From NCBI RefSeq assembly GCF_029852145.1, contig NC_079973.1, positions 14,215,921 to 14,279,920 on the forward strand: a stretch of 64,000 nucleotides of DNA, written 5' to 3'. Numbering within the stretch: the stretch's first letter is position 1; each line of letters opens with the position of its first letter. This DNA comes from Microplitis mediator (taxonomy: Eukaryota > Arthropoda > Insecta > Hymenoptera > Braconidae). This document shows, piece after piece, positions 38,675 through 49,770 of this stretch. The position numbers and the translations under genes were made by a program. The notes below the pieces were generated by a model. The model was not told the origin of the DNA. It did not search any database and saw only the letters and a list, made by a program, of their open reading frames with translations.

Positions 38675-39070
38675 TTCAGTTTAAAAATTAAAATGTTGAA
38701 TGAAAGTTTGGAATGTCCAGTTAATTATATCAGAATTACAAAATAAAAATTCGAACACGTGTAGTTTAAAATTAAAATATTAAATGAAAATTTGAAATGT
38801 TCAGTTGTTTATATTGGAATTACAAAATAAAAATTCGAACACGTGTAGTTTAAAATTAAAATGTTATCAGAATTACAAAATAAAAATTCGAACACTTGTA
38901 GTTTAAAATTAAAATATTAAATAAAAGTTTGAAATGTTCAGTTAATTATATCAGAATTACAAAATAAAAATTCGAACACGTGTAGTTTTAAATTAAAATG
39001 TTTAATGAAAGTTTGAAATATTCAATTAATTATATCAGAATTACAAAATTAAAATTCGAATACGTGTTGT
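38675..39070 (+). repeat. 84-bp tandem repeat, five copies
   Basis: The phrase ACAAAATAAAAATTCGAACA recurs with an 84-base step (units starting near 38680, 38764, 38848, 38902 and 38986). The third unit has an internal deletion of about 30 bases. It leads directly into the integrase fragment. Confidence 0.85.
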
Positions 39071-39081
39071 CTAAAACGAAA

Positions 39082-39570
39082 AACCAGGAGAACCTGGTTG
39101 AGAGGATCAATCGAACTCTCAAGCCGATGATAAGGGCATATATTAATCAAAATCATACTCTGTGGGATGAGCATCTTGGTGACTTCCAGTTGGCGTATAA
39201 CTCGTCTTATCACGCGTCGATACATTTAACACCGTATTATTTTAATCATGGGCGTGAACCACGTTTATCGGGGCGTGCTACTGAACTTAAAGTTCACGAC
39301 TTCGAAAACAATAACCCTGAATGGAAAGCTAGAATGAATCGTATGAACCAGTTACGACATTAAGTCAAGACCGTGATGCAGAAAGAAAGCAATAGGCAAG
39401 CCCAATATTATAAAAAATGCGCAAAAGAGCTGCCAGTACTTAAGCTAGGTGATCGTGCTTACTACCCAAACCGTCATTTTTCGAAAAAATCTGATCGGTA
39501 CTGTGCTACATCCACCGGCAAAGGCGCGGCAGAACGAAGGTTCACTAAGAACCAACGTCACCGGGCCTGA
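39082..39570 (+). pseudogene. Integrase C-terminal part of an LTR retrotransposon
   Basis: The frame reads NLVERINRTLKPMIRAYI (the region with the third catalytic Glu in the core), then TLWDEHLGDFQLAYNSSYH, LTPYYFNHGREP and, after an in-frame TAA at 39361-39363, QAQYYKKCAKELPVLKLGDR and AYYPNRHFSKKSD, the usual end of the pol polyprotein. Only the last third of the core and the C-terminal part remain. The upstream side is the 84-bp tandem array, so the break is clean. The next 200 bases (39571-39770) are GC-rich, Arg-coding in one frame and probably the end of the same element. Confidence 0.8.
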
Positions 39571-39770
39571 CGTAGACGGGCCCCGCCCTCAGAAGTAAGT
39601 CCGAAGGAAAGGGCAGCATTCCAGGCCCGTGTCAGCCTAGCTACACGCCGTCAGCGAGAGAGGCGTCACCAGGCTAGGGAACTGCACGCGCAAAGACAAG
39701 GGGGCCCCTGTCATCATTCGTGAGGTCAACCTCATTGTTTGTTAAATGGCGTTGAGTCGGATTTTTTTTC

Positions 39771-40690
39771 CACTTATTATTTCATTTAAAATTATTTATC
39801 TACAAAGAAAAAATTTATTATTGAATATTATTTCGGCAAAACTATAATTTATTGAATATTCGTTCGGTTTAAGGTGCTATTTATGGAATTAACATTTGTT
39901 ATTTAGTAACTATTCTTTTAATTCAAAGTGAAAATTATTTATTTGAATATTTTTTTGTTAAAATTATATTTTAAAAAGTATTTCGTTGAGAAATTTAAAT
40001 TTTGTTTTCTTAATGACTATTTTGTCATTAAAATCTATTTTCGTCTATTTGTTCTATGATACCAAGATGTCTCGACAAAAGTGCACTTAAAATGAAATTA
40101 AGGGACTAAGATTGTGTAAAGATTACTTCATTTATTTATACAAAATTTTATTCTAAAATTTATTTACTTCTTACCCATTTTAAGTACGCTTTTGCTGATA
40201 AATATTTTCGGTTACTTTCTAAATAAAGTGTTTCCAGATGGCCTTTGGGTCTTTACAATTACTTGAGGAGTCATTCAAATCACATTTAGGTGGTTGCTCT
40301 AGCATTTTGAAGAATGTCAGAACAAAGAAGCCTGAATCTTTTAAAAACATTTTTAAAACTACATTATATCTTATCAGTATAAATTTGTTTGAATGTAAAA
40401 TTTGGTCACCTACTAAATTTTTACAAGAGAAATAAAATTGAATATAGTAAAACAAAAAATATAAAGTTCAGCGTCTAACCTGAACGTTACATAATTGATC
40501 ATTTTCATTTTAACTTTTTTCTTTAATGAACATTGTGCTTTTTTATTCTTTCACTTCTGTGGAGAATGATTAAAAATTGGCATAAGTTTTTTACTAAGTT
40601 GTTGAACAACGTACCAAACGGTCCAAGCAAAATTTTGGATCCAGATCTCCCAACTCATGCTGAGTATTCTACACAACATCGATAATGATA
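39771..40690. other. Unassigned AT-rich DNA
   Basis: Overlapping short frames on both strands at 40219-40455 have no recognisable family. Nothing else seen. Confidence 0.3.
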
Positions 40691-40835
40691 ACCCATGAAA
40701 ATATTGTCTGATATAGCCTGGAAATAGGCCATATCAGACAATATATGTACCGATAAGATTTGATATTTTGATATGGACATATCAGACTATATATAGTGAG
40801 ATTAACATTGTTATCTCGGGAACTAAATTTATATA
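40691..40835. repeat. GATATGG/CCATATC repeat with hairpin
   Basis: GTCTGATATAGCCTGGAAAT is followed by AGGCCATATCAGAC, forming a hairpin, then further GATATGGACATATCAGAC units. Similar units form the outer array at 54080-54228 and 59649-59820. Confidence 0.6.
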
Positions 40836-41217
40836 CACTAATGCAAAAAATTGAAGGAGCCGAAAAATTTTATAAATTTTTTATTGATTTTTGGAGGGCT
40901 GTAACTTGGTGAAAAATAATCGTATCAAGATTAAAAAAAAAGCATTTCGTAGCTTAAAATCTCTAGTTTTGGTGCATTTTTTTCAAAATTTTTCAAAAGC
41001 TCCAGTTATTGCGCAAACATGAGAAATACCGCGAAACAAAAAATTTCTAAATTTTTTTTTTTTTTTTTTTTTTTTTCCGAAGAGCCCACGAACCGCGGAA
41101 AAATACTTTCAACTAAACAAATGCATAGCTCGTTCAGCAAATTTAATCAGCTTCAATTTGGTTTTATTTTTAACCTCGTAAGACAATTTGTCGCAGAGAT
41201 ATCAGCTTTCAAACAGC
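40836..41217. mobile_element. Truncated arm of the CACTAATGCAAAAAATT foldback family
   Basis: It starts CACTAATGCAAAAAATTGAA and is colinear with the left arm of the element at 56205-57988 up to ATATCAGCTTTCAAACAG. There it stops well before the symmetry axis and is joined to other sequence. Confidence 0.75.
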
Positions 41218-41342
41218 AAGAAAAAAAAAGCCAGCACTTTATGATGCTCTGACTCAGTGGTTAGCCACCAACATTTACTATGCAGTCTGTGAAAGTTCAT
41301 CATATCAATTTCTGATATCGTCATCGAATAAGTGATGTGAAC
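41218..41342. other. Short flank between foldback arm and LINE 3' end
   Basis: It contains an imperfect hairpin from AAAGTTCATCATATC to GATGTGAACTTT. No other feature. Confidence 0.4.
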
Positions 41343-41350
41343 TTTTTTTT

Positions 41351-41680
41351 TTTTTAGCAACGTCGTCCGCAAAATGCGTTTACTTGCTGAATTTCTGCCC
41401 CAGGGGTAGATAACCGGAATGTTACCATATTACCATCTTGTAGGACGCCAAGTTTATCAAAAAATATGAAGGCCTGCGGTGGGAGGCACGCAGTGTTGGC
41501 GTTACGTATATACATGTCGTGGTCGTTTGTATCCTTGATTTTCTTTATTTCATCATTTTCAATTAGCGGTAATTTAGCGAAGTGATCTCGGGTCAATTTC
41601 AAGATGAAACTGTCGATTCTTGGGATGTTAGCGATGTTATATATGATTTCATTGCTAATAAGTTTCTCTCAGAAGAGGTT
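41351..41680 (-). pseudogene. LINE ORF2 C-terminal end
   Basis: The frame continues ORF2 beyond the insertion: NIPRIDSFILKLTRDHFAKL, then NTACLPPQAFIFFDKLG and a cysteine-containing end CGRRC followed by TAA. The position after the RT is that of the C-terminal region in jockey-like elements. The stop codon borders the A-run. Confidence 0.65.
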
Positions 41681-41681
41681 T

Positions 41682-42350
41682 TGGCGCCCTCTAGGGGGCG
41701 TCAGACCAAGCAAGTACCACCCTCTTCCTGGGTTCTGAGACTATTACTCCAACCGTTAGCGGTGCCCGCATGTTTTGCACCTTGTAACATGTGGCAACTC
41801 CGTGGTTGCAGGAAACAAATAGGTACCTCTACGTGGGTGAGACCTACCCTTTTGGCTGTTTTAAAATTCTAAGGTATATAAGCCCGTACACAATACTATC
41901 ACAAGCTATAGTTAGCAAATGATATTCACTTGGGGATGACGGTAGAGGGCAATCTTTAATAGTTGCTGTCCTAAGATCCAAGTGGGATAATGTGGAAGAA
42001 ACCCTTTTAGGGTAATGAGTTATGCTGCAACTCACCACTTATCTGCAGCCTGTAGACCAATCCAGGGAATTGGTACCATGGGGGCCCCATTCCAAGCCCC
42101 ATTTCGGCTAGAGTCTCTTTATTTCCTGGGATGAAAGGAATGGGGGGCCGAGTGAGGTAGGACTCGTGGTGGCTGTAGTTAGATACCACACGCAATGGGG
42201 ATTTTTGATTATACCCCCGGTAAATGTCCACTCTTGGTTTCGACTGAGAGTGTCGTCTGGGTAGAAGAGATGGGACTTCGCAACGCGTGTGTGCCCAAAA
42301 GGGCGAGGAAACGGCTTCCGTGGAGGAGGTGGACTTAGGTCCCGTTACAT
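41682..42350 (+). mobile_element. 0.67-kb insertion with about 12-bp target duplication (SINE-like or truncated LINE)
   Basis: TAATAAGTTTCT occurs on both sides (about 41670-41681 and 42351-42362) and the ORF2 protein resumes exactly across it. On the plus strand the insert starts CTCAGAAGAGGTTTTGGCGC, has a GC-rich head (CCCTCTAGGGGGCG) and ends CATCAATTAATTA, an AT-rich tail. It encodes nothing recognised. The frames at 41582-42231 are incidental. A non-LTR-type insertion is suggested by the long target duplication and tail. Confidence 0.65.
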
Positions 42351-42362
42351 CAATTAATTATT

Positions 42363-43440
42363 AATAAGTTTCTTGTCATTGGAGTTGCTGGATCTGTATA
42401 GGCTCAAGCACGCTTTAAGTGTTTTGCGCTCAAATGATCTCAGTTTTTCCATTACCGCTGCACTGGTATTCCACCATATTGGTGCAGCGTAAGTGAGAAT
42501 CGGTCTTATTAATAATTGATAGCAGATAGTTTTTGCTCTCCTGTTCAGGTGCTTGCAATAAAACAGCCGTCAATTCGCCATAAATGCTGCTTTTGCTTTG
42601 TCGATTTGAATGTCTATGTGCTTGTTGAGTCTAAGTAATTGGTCCAAGTATACTCCTAAATATTTTACCATAGTTTTATGCGGTACATTTATGATATTAT
42701 CAGTACCTGGAATTTTTGCCTTAAGTGCAAATGTGTTCAGTCCTGGTTTACTACTTTTAGAAAGGTAGTGGACGGATCGTCTAAATATAATTGTTTCACA
42801 CTTTGCCGGATTTATGCGCAGATTCCAGGTCTGATAATACTTGTCTATGCTGTCAAGAAGCTCTTGGAGTATTTACCTGATGTTCTCGGGTGATTTGCTC
42901 GCTACATATACAATCAAATCGTCTTCAAATGCTATGGCCAGTGATTTGTCAGCGTTTAGGTTGAATAGGTTGAGCAGTGATGCTGTGAATATATTGAACA
43001 GGATCGGCGAGTTTACTGTACCCTGCTGGAGTCCCTCTGTAATACTGAAGACAGTCCTTGATGTATTAATGCCATCCCATACAACGAAGGTTTTATATCG
43101 TGGGTAATGTCCCATATCAATAATATCATCCAGTCGGGGAATTTTATTCTGGTTAGTTTGAAAATGAGCCCGTTTAGCCACACAGAGTCAAATGCTTTCT
43201 CTAGGTCGATCAGCAGCGCCCCCACTAGTTGGTTATAATGCAATTGCTGTTGTACGTCTGATAATAAATTACTAATTGCGTGAACTGTCGAGTGATTGTA
43301 TTTGAAGCCGAATTGTTGATCTAGTATGATTTTATTTTCTGTGCAGAACCTTTTGATGCGAATATTAACTGATTCGAAGACTTTGCTGATGGTGGAAGTG
43401 AGGCTGATCGGTCTATAGCTTGTGGCTTTTGCTGGATTCT
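42363..43440 (-). pseudogene. LINE ORF2 reverse transcriptase, core and thumb
   Basis: It begins with ATSYRPISLTSTISKVFE, then GALLIDLEKAFDSVW (catalytic Asp), GLQQGTVNSPILFNIF and IAFEDDLIVYVAS, where the usual F/YADD reads FEDD. It goes on to the thumb with NPAKCETIIF, VKYLGVYLDQLLRLNKHI and LIRPILTYAAPIWW. There is at least one frameshift near 43145. Alanine to glutamate next to the catalytic aspartates would be expected to harm activity. Confidence 0.8.
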
Positions 43441-43444
43441 TTTT

Positions 43445-43592
43445 TTTAACTTCCCGCTAAGAAAATCGACGATTTTCGAAAAATTGGGAAGTTATTGTTT
43501 TCACCCCGATTTTAAAAAGTCGAGTTTTCAACAGATGTCGACGTTTTGAGGTCCTAGGAAGCTATTCTGACTATTTTCAGAATGATGTCCGA

Positions 43593-43687
<95 letters not shown>

Positions 43688-44650
43688 CTCTTTGTAACTT
43701 TTTAACTGATGAATCGATTTGGATGGTCGAGGTGGCAATCGAAAGAGCTTGATTGCTCTCAACTTTCCTGCAAATTTCAGATCACTTGATCAAGTAGACT
43801 CGAAAATATTGGTGAATTACGAAAAAAAAAATTTTATTTTTTTAGTGTTTTAGTGATTTCTCAGGAACGACTTGAACGATCGACTTCAAAATCTAATCAT
43901 ACCTCAACCATCTCAATCGGTTAATTTGTTCGAGATATATCGTTGGCGAAAGAAATGATAAAAAACGGTTTTTTTCGATTATCTTTGAAGTGGCTTATCC
44001 GATCAATTTCAAAATCTAATGAGCTCTAGAACTCAATAAAACGCGCCGATTGCCACCTCTAACGTCAAAATCGGTTGATTAGTTCAAAAGATATTGGCGC
44101 TGAAAAGTTAGAAAAATAACATTTTATGTTATTTTTTCCGGATAAATCAAAATGTAATGTGCTAAAATGTATCTGAAATCATATCAACTCTTTCTCAGTA
44201 TAGTCTCTTTCGATCATCAGATAATGTCATGTAACTTGTTCCTTAGTTTTAAACATATTGTCAGCAAAAAATTGAAAAAACCCAGTCTTTAATGTTTTTC
44301 TCGGATATTCCATATATTATTGCTCTGACCTAAGTCAGAACTCATTCAAATCTTGAGTTTGATCACTGACATTGATTTCTGCCTCAATACATGTACTTCA
44401 GAGAACATAATCGAAAATAAAAATTTAAAAGCCGCTTCTTCATTAATGATTTTTGATTCTTAACTTTTAAACTCTAGCATAAAACATTACTTGTTAGATC
44501 TTGAAAAGCTCATAAAAAAATGATTGCATGTCATAGCATTTCCGAGCTCGAAGAGCTCGAAAATATATTCACAGTGATGTTTTCAAGCTCCTTGAGCTCG
44601 AAAACAGCGGGAAGTTTTGGGGCTGGCCCGCAGGGCCAACCGACGCCCAG
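43445..44650 (+). mobile_element. Dispersed 1.2-kb repeat (copy 2, uninterrupted) with (GT)n
   Basis: It begins AACTTCCCGCTAAGAAAATC, has a GT microsatellite (43594-43684) and ends GGGCTGGCCCGCAGGGCCAA, CCGACGCCCAG. It is inserted into a run of Ts (A-run in ORF2, encoding lysines), with T-runs on both sides, so the target duplication is within the homopolymer. It has hairpins such as CGAGCTCGAAGAGCTCG near its end. No coding frame. Class unknown. Confidence 0.7.
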
Positions 44651-45260
44651 AATTTTTTTTTTGATGATTGGTAGCGCCTTAGCTTTTTTCCAATTCTTCG
44701 GGAAGTAGTACAGGTTTAGCGCGTTGTTAAATATGACCATTAGGGCATGGATTATGCTGCCAGACAAGTGTTTTAATACAATTGTTGGGATGCCATCATT
44801 ACCACTTGACGTTTTGTTGGGTAGTTTAATCAGGATTTTATTTAACGATACACTATTTACAAAAAAGTACTCTTTCTCAGCTTCTTGTTTGGGATGTGAC
44901 ACTGGGTTCGTATCTGAGAACTCCATAAAGGCCTTGTTGTTATTGCGGGCATCTTCTAGTCTGAATTTTATATTTTCTGCTTCTAGATCAACAATTTCTT
45001 CAAGCCTCGTTCCATTATTCAGATACCTTGCCGAGTTTATGGACTGGAAAAATTCTCCTATAACATTAAGCTTACTCACTGGATCTGCGATGCTGATCTT
45101 GTCAGATTTGGTGACATTTAATTCGTCCTATTGTATCTTATCCAAGGCTGGGTCTCCACGTTCTTATATCTGGTCTCCAACTTTGATAGGGTTTTCATTT
45201 CTTAAGAATCTGTTCACTTTCGGAAAAAAGTTGTTGGATCCTTGTGGTTAATTGCTTTTA
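44651..45260 (-). pseudogene. LINE ORF2 reverse transcriptase, N-terminal part
   Basis: It includes LIKLPNKTSSGNDGIPTIVL and NALNLYYFPKNWKKAKALPI, the RT 'fingers' start typical of LINE RTs (K-x-S-G-x-D-G-I; P-x-x-W-K-x-A). The frame runs directly into the lysine codons where the 1.2-kb repeat is inserted. Upstream there are stops. Confidence 0.8.
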
Positions 45261-45346
45261 GTTGACTAGCACAGTAATTGAATGATGCTTTGGCAAACTC
45301 TGCTCTCAGCTCTCCTTTCAGCAGTTTTATGATATCTTTCGCTTTC

Positions 45347-46453
45347 TTAATTTCCACCTGATATTTTGTTGGGTCTTTCTTTTTGCATATTATGCATTTT
45401 GGTTATTATTGCAGCTTTATTTTTATGGAGTTTCTTAATCCTGGTATTTAAATATTTGTGAATATTGTTATATGGTTTGAATTTGGGTGTGACTTCCTCG
45501 ATTGTGTCCAATATTACTTGGTTAACTTCGCTGATATGTTCGTCTATTTCGTCTGTTGTTAAATTGCGGTTTATTGGGATGACTGTTTTATAGTTGGATT
45601 GAAGTTTGTTGGCAAATTTACTCCATTTAGTGGCTTTGTAATTAAATCGGTGCAGTTCACTGTGCTCATTACTGTACTTCATTTTGTTTGGTAGTTTGAT
45701 GGTGAATTCAAGTGCCTGGTGGTCGCTATCATATGAGCATGTGTTGATTTTGCCTGGTGTCCAGTCCGTGATTTCGAGGTTGGTGATACAGATATCCAAT
45801 AAGGTCTGACTGTCTAGTCGGGATGGAGTTAGGGTTGTGTATATTTTTGCATTATATCTGAGGGCTTAAGTTGCTTTCCATTTTCTAAGGTATCGGCCTC
45901 TTTCATTGTCGGCATGATCACCCCACTCCATTCGTCTTGCATTGAAGTCACCCGCAATTACGAATGCGTTTTCTTCTTGTTCAAGTTTTAGCTTATTGAA
46001 GAGACTGTTCAGTTCATCTATAAAGATTTTACGAGTGGAATTCGTGGCATATAAGCTAATGATATAAATATTTTTAGCGAAATTATTGAGTTCTTTGAGC
46101 TTGATTATTGTGAACTTAATTACCTCGTTATCTGCAGAAGATAGCGCGTTAACAGTTTCAAACTCGATGCCTTTTTTAATAATGACAGCTGTTCCTCCTC
46201 CTTGGATAGATTTTGGTCTATAAGTTCGTATTATGTTATAATTTTTGTATGTAATGATATGATTCTGGATTATTTTGGTCTCTGATATGAGGGCTATATC
46301 TGGATTTTTTGCTTCTAATAATTTTAGCAGCTCTAGACACCTGTAATTGTGTTAAATGGAGTTCACATTTATTGCGTATATACTCAGCGAGTTTGAATTA
46401 GCACAACTTGGGCTCTTATTCATTTTCCCTGGGTTTTCGGCCTTATTCGCCAT
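45347..46453 (-). pseudogene. LINE ORF2 endonuclease domain
   Basis: Reading down: an early NVNSI, then IALISETKI, GGGTAVIIKKGI, IISLYATNSTRKIF, VIAGDFNARRMEWGDHADN, TLLDICITNLEI and CSYDSDHQALEF. These are the Glu, GDFNA/H and SDH motifs of APE-type LINE endonucleases. Two in-frame stops are visible (near 46360 and 45868). The domain is otherwise continuous. Confidence 0.8.
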
Positions 46454-48005
46454 TATTGATTCCTAGAGTCGTATATAGAAAGTTGACTCTTTCGTTCAGG
46501 TTTTCGATTAATGCCCCCTGGTTGTTTATTTGCCTTGATATATTATGGATACCCATTATTATTTCTTTTGCCCACTGCGGGGGATCACTGGGTGTTGATG
46601 TACTTGTACTCGAATAGGATTGTGTGTTTGTGCGTCTATTAGCTGCTCCAAAGGTTTTCTCGTTGTTGTTATTATTAAATTGCATCGCTGGAAGTTTTGG
46701 CCACATATTGTTGTTGATTGGACCATTCAATGAATTACCTCGATTGGACTGGTCGCGGTTGTTGAGTAGGTTAGGATTTAAACTGTTTGTAGGTCTTGTA
46801 TTGTTTCTTTCTAAATGTTTTGCTTGCTGTGTTAACTTTATTTTTCGTTGTTTATCTGCATATTTGAGGAAAGGGCATCCTCGGTATGACGCCGGGTGTC
46901 CTTTTTGGTTACAGTTGATGCATACTAGCTCAGCTTTATCTTGCTCCTTAGGTATCGGGCAGGTGCCTCTTTCATATAATTGTTCGCATTCGACACAGCG
47001 GTATAACATTGCGCAGCTAGAGCTGGAATAACCGACTCTCTGGCAATTTGTACACTGAGTTATCTTTTTTTTTTATCAAGTGCTCCCAATACGCAATATG
47101 ACAAGCAATATGCTGTATGCTGGTTAACTCTTTTTTCTTGCTATCTGGAGTCATTTGAATAATGAAGTGCTGTTTTTTAAACTTGCTTCTTTTGCATTCA
47201 ATTGGTATCACCTTAGTTATCGTGATTTTTAATTGTAATTGATTTATCTCCTCCTGGATGTCAGCTGCTGAGTAATTCCCGTAGATGTTTTTTAGGACGA
47301 CTGTTTGTGGCTTTATCTCTCTTGGAGTGTATGTGTAGAATTGAATATTAAGTGAGAGAAGTTTGTTTTTAATTGCTTCATAGGTGTTTCTACTAGCTGC
47401 TTGTATAGTGTGGCTACGATTATTTTGTTTTATCCTAAAATCCTTTTTGTCAATTTCGGGACATTTTAGTTTATCGCATGTGTCTTTGACGTCTTCTCCC
47501 ATAATAAATATGGGCAGTTGTCTAAGTTGTTTTTGTGGGCGCTGCTGCTCTCTGTTGGTCGGAGTCACAGCCTGTTGGCCTTGCTCCGTCAGTATTGTTG
47601 GTTGCGATTCGGCTGTCAACTCATTGGTCTCATTATCGAGACTGGCATCTTCATCTGTTCTTATTGCTTCAAATTTATTATCACATTCCATGCTGTCATT
47701 CGGGTCTTGTGGGTTCAGTTGCTTCTTGGCTGTTTTTCTTGGGTGCATCCAGGTTCCATCGCTTTGGCTTGATGTTGCTGGTACTGAGTCCTTGTTCTCT
47801 CTGTGTCTGTTAGCAGTTTTTAAATTAGAATGGGTGCGTTTGGGTCACCAGTTGTTATCTTGCATTGTGAAAGTATATTCTTATATTGTTTTTCAAGGAT
47901 TAGCGAGTTAGTGACAACTCTCGGTATATTTCTCCTTATCGCCTTAGATAGCGTTTTATCAATGGCGTCGTGCGCACCTTTGCGTTTATTGCCACTTGAC
48001 GCCAT
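46443..48005 (-). pseudogene. LINE ORF1 (gag-like, PRE-C2HC domain and zinc knuckles)
   Basis: The N-terminal piece starts MASSGNKRKGAHDAID (48005-47820). After a break the frame 47748-47017 has a Gln/Asn/Pro-rich stretch, FYTYTPREIKPQTVVLKNIY and CHIAYWEHLIKKK, typical of the PRE-C2HC domain. A frameshift in the A-run near 47065 leads to the frame with C-x2-C knuckles (CTNCQRVGYSSSSC, CVECEQLYERGTCP, CINCNQKGHPASYRGCP), then an Asn-rich tail and a C-terminal heptad-like segment ending at 46443. It binds RNA in functional relatives. Confidence 0.75.
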
Positions 48006-48269
48006 TGCGAGCGTCAGAATGTGGGCTTCTTTATTATTAGTATTTACTATATTTATCTGGTGTTGTGAGAAGAATTATGTTTTGATATAGGTGACGAACG
48101 GTGTTCGCTACCTCACAGTATTAATTGTTAGATGTGCACCAATTTTTATACTTGGGATATCACACTCTTTTTAATCGTTATCACAACGCAATGTTTACGA
48201 CGCCACGTTATGATTGAGACTCTACTCTGCCAAATCACAAACTTGTAATATAAGGTTGATTATATCTAT
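48006..48269. other. LINE 5' leader and flank
   Basis: Non-coding. The LINE's 5' boundary is not determined. I could not find a target duplication matching the sequence after the 3' A-run. Confidence 0.35.
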
Positions 48270-48753
48270 TGGCAGGGTGCGCGACGAAAACGACATCTAT
48301 CGACCGCATTAAATCATCCTCAAAAAGCACAGAGAGAATACGCAAAGTCTTTATAAACAAATAATTAAAATTTATAAAGTTAAAATTATTTTCAAAGTTA
48401 AAATTATTAATTTGCATTAAGTAAAGAAATTAAAGTGATTTCAATTAAACGTAATTTTAAATTTAAAAACTCAATAATTAAAAATACTTCGAGTTAAACA
48501 TTTGTAATTTAAAAAATTCCCCGTAATAATTTCTAGCCAAAGATGAACATCATGGATGGAGATGTATAAAACTTGCAATTACTATTTCTGTCAGTATTTT
48601 TGCAATTAACAACACAACAACTACTTGTTCTTATTTTTTACCACTGCTTTCATTTAACTATTTACAAGACAAGTGCGATTTAACGCGTATTTTGTCCACT
48701 GCAGGCGCTACAATCGATTCGATTGTCCCCACCCTATACTCCGCACCCTGCCA
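48270..48753. mobile_element. MITE-like element, 484 bp, TIR TGGCAGGGTGCG
   Basis: TGGCAGGGTGCG at the left and CGCACCCTGCCA at the right are inverted, and TAT occurs on both outer sides. The interior is AT-rich and non-coding (frame 48235-48417 is incidental). Confidence 0.65.
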
Positions 48754-48944
48754 TATTGGATAAAATTGAACCTAAGAAAATGGAAGACATCAGATAAATG
48801 ATTGATTTGGTTATTTGTATTATATTCAATTGTGTTACTGTTTATAGAGCAACGAGACCATTAACGAGATACCCACCAGTAACGGGGCAAGAACTACTTC
48901 TATTGGTAAAAACAATAATAAGAAGTTAACGATTTTTAAACTTA
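48754..48944. other. Unassigned DNA
   Basis: No feature recognised. Confidence 0.3.
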
Positions 48945-49770
48945 TAGTCCAGTCGGCAAGTGATTTAAATGGCGGTCCTAGTAGATTAAGCGAGGCGGAG
49001 ACCGATTTTGACGATATTTTTTTGATTCCGCACTAAAAAAGGATTTCCAAAAAAGTTGAACAGGTTTCCCGTGTTGCTTTTGATTATTTAAATATTTAAA
49101 AATAAGTTCTTAGTTAACTTTTAAATATCTCGGAAACGATAGGGAAATCGGGAAAAAAAATTAAGAATAAAATGTAGAGAAATAATCAAAGAAAAAAATG
49201 AGACCAATCCGAAGTCTATACGACTAATAGTTTACGAGATATGATTTTTTTAATGCAAATTAATTTTTCGCCGCGCGCGCGGGAGTAAACAATTACCTGG
49301 AACTTTTTGAAAAATGCATAAATTAATAAAAATTTTTTTCTAATTCGTAGTTCTTACAATTCAAGCCGATAAACGAAAAGTTTCAAATCGAAAAAATAAT
49401 TTTTTCGATTTTTTACATTAAAAAAACCATTTTTTGGTTTTTTGGATTTGAAAAATCAAAATTACCAAAAAAATTTTTTTGATGCAAATACAATTATTCT
49501 ATTAGTTAAAATATACTCCTTAAATGAAAAAATAATCTAAAAAAAAATTTTTTTCTACAAAAAACAATCGATTGAAAATTTTAAATTTTATGTCGCTGGC
49601 CCTATCCATTTAATGAGTAAGACAGAGATAGCAATATATGTCTGTCACTCTAATCGCTGGTCGAGCGCCGCTAGTGGGGGATTCACAATAATAATAAAGG
49701 TATATACGGTGGTCATAATTCGAAATATCCAAATCGTTTTACTTTTTTTTTTATACTCCAAACTTTTGTA

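Larger units (their letters stand above)
41343..48005 (-). mobile_element. Jockey-like LINE (non-LTR retrotransposon), degenerate, with two insertions
   Basis: Minus strand. ORF1 (48005-46443) has a PRE-C2HC-type domain and zinc knuckles. ORF2 (about 46453-41351) has an AP-endonuclease and reverse transcriptase. Stops and frameshifts are present in both. ORF2 is split by a 0.67-kb insertion (about 41682-42350) and by a 1.2-kb dispersed repeat (about 43445-44650). The last codon TAA is followed at once by an A-run on the minus strand (41343-41354), which looks like the 3' tail. The combination of gag-like knuckles, endonuclease and RT is that of the jockey group. Confidence 0.8.

Noticed and set aside
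40219..40455. Overlapping 65-78-codon frames on both strands
   Set aside because: No family features, no splice context and similar open length on both strands, so chance in AT-rich DNA cannot be excluded.
43594..43684. GT microsatellite as an independent feature
   Set aside because: It is the expanded internal core of the 1.2-kb dispersed repeat; a shorter GT-rich stretch is at the same place in copy 1.
46408..48090. Several plus-strand frames of 60-175 codons opposite the LINE
   Set aside because: They are antisense shadows of ORF1/ORF2, hydrophobic because the sense strand is Asn/Lys/Gln-rich.
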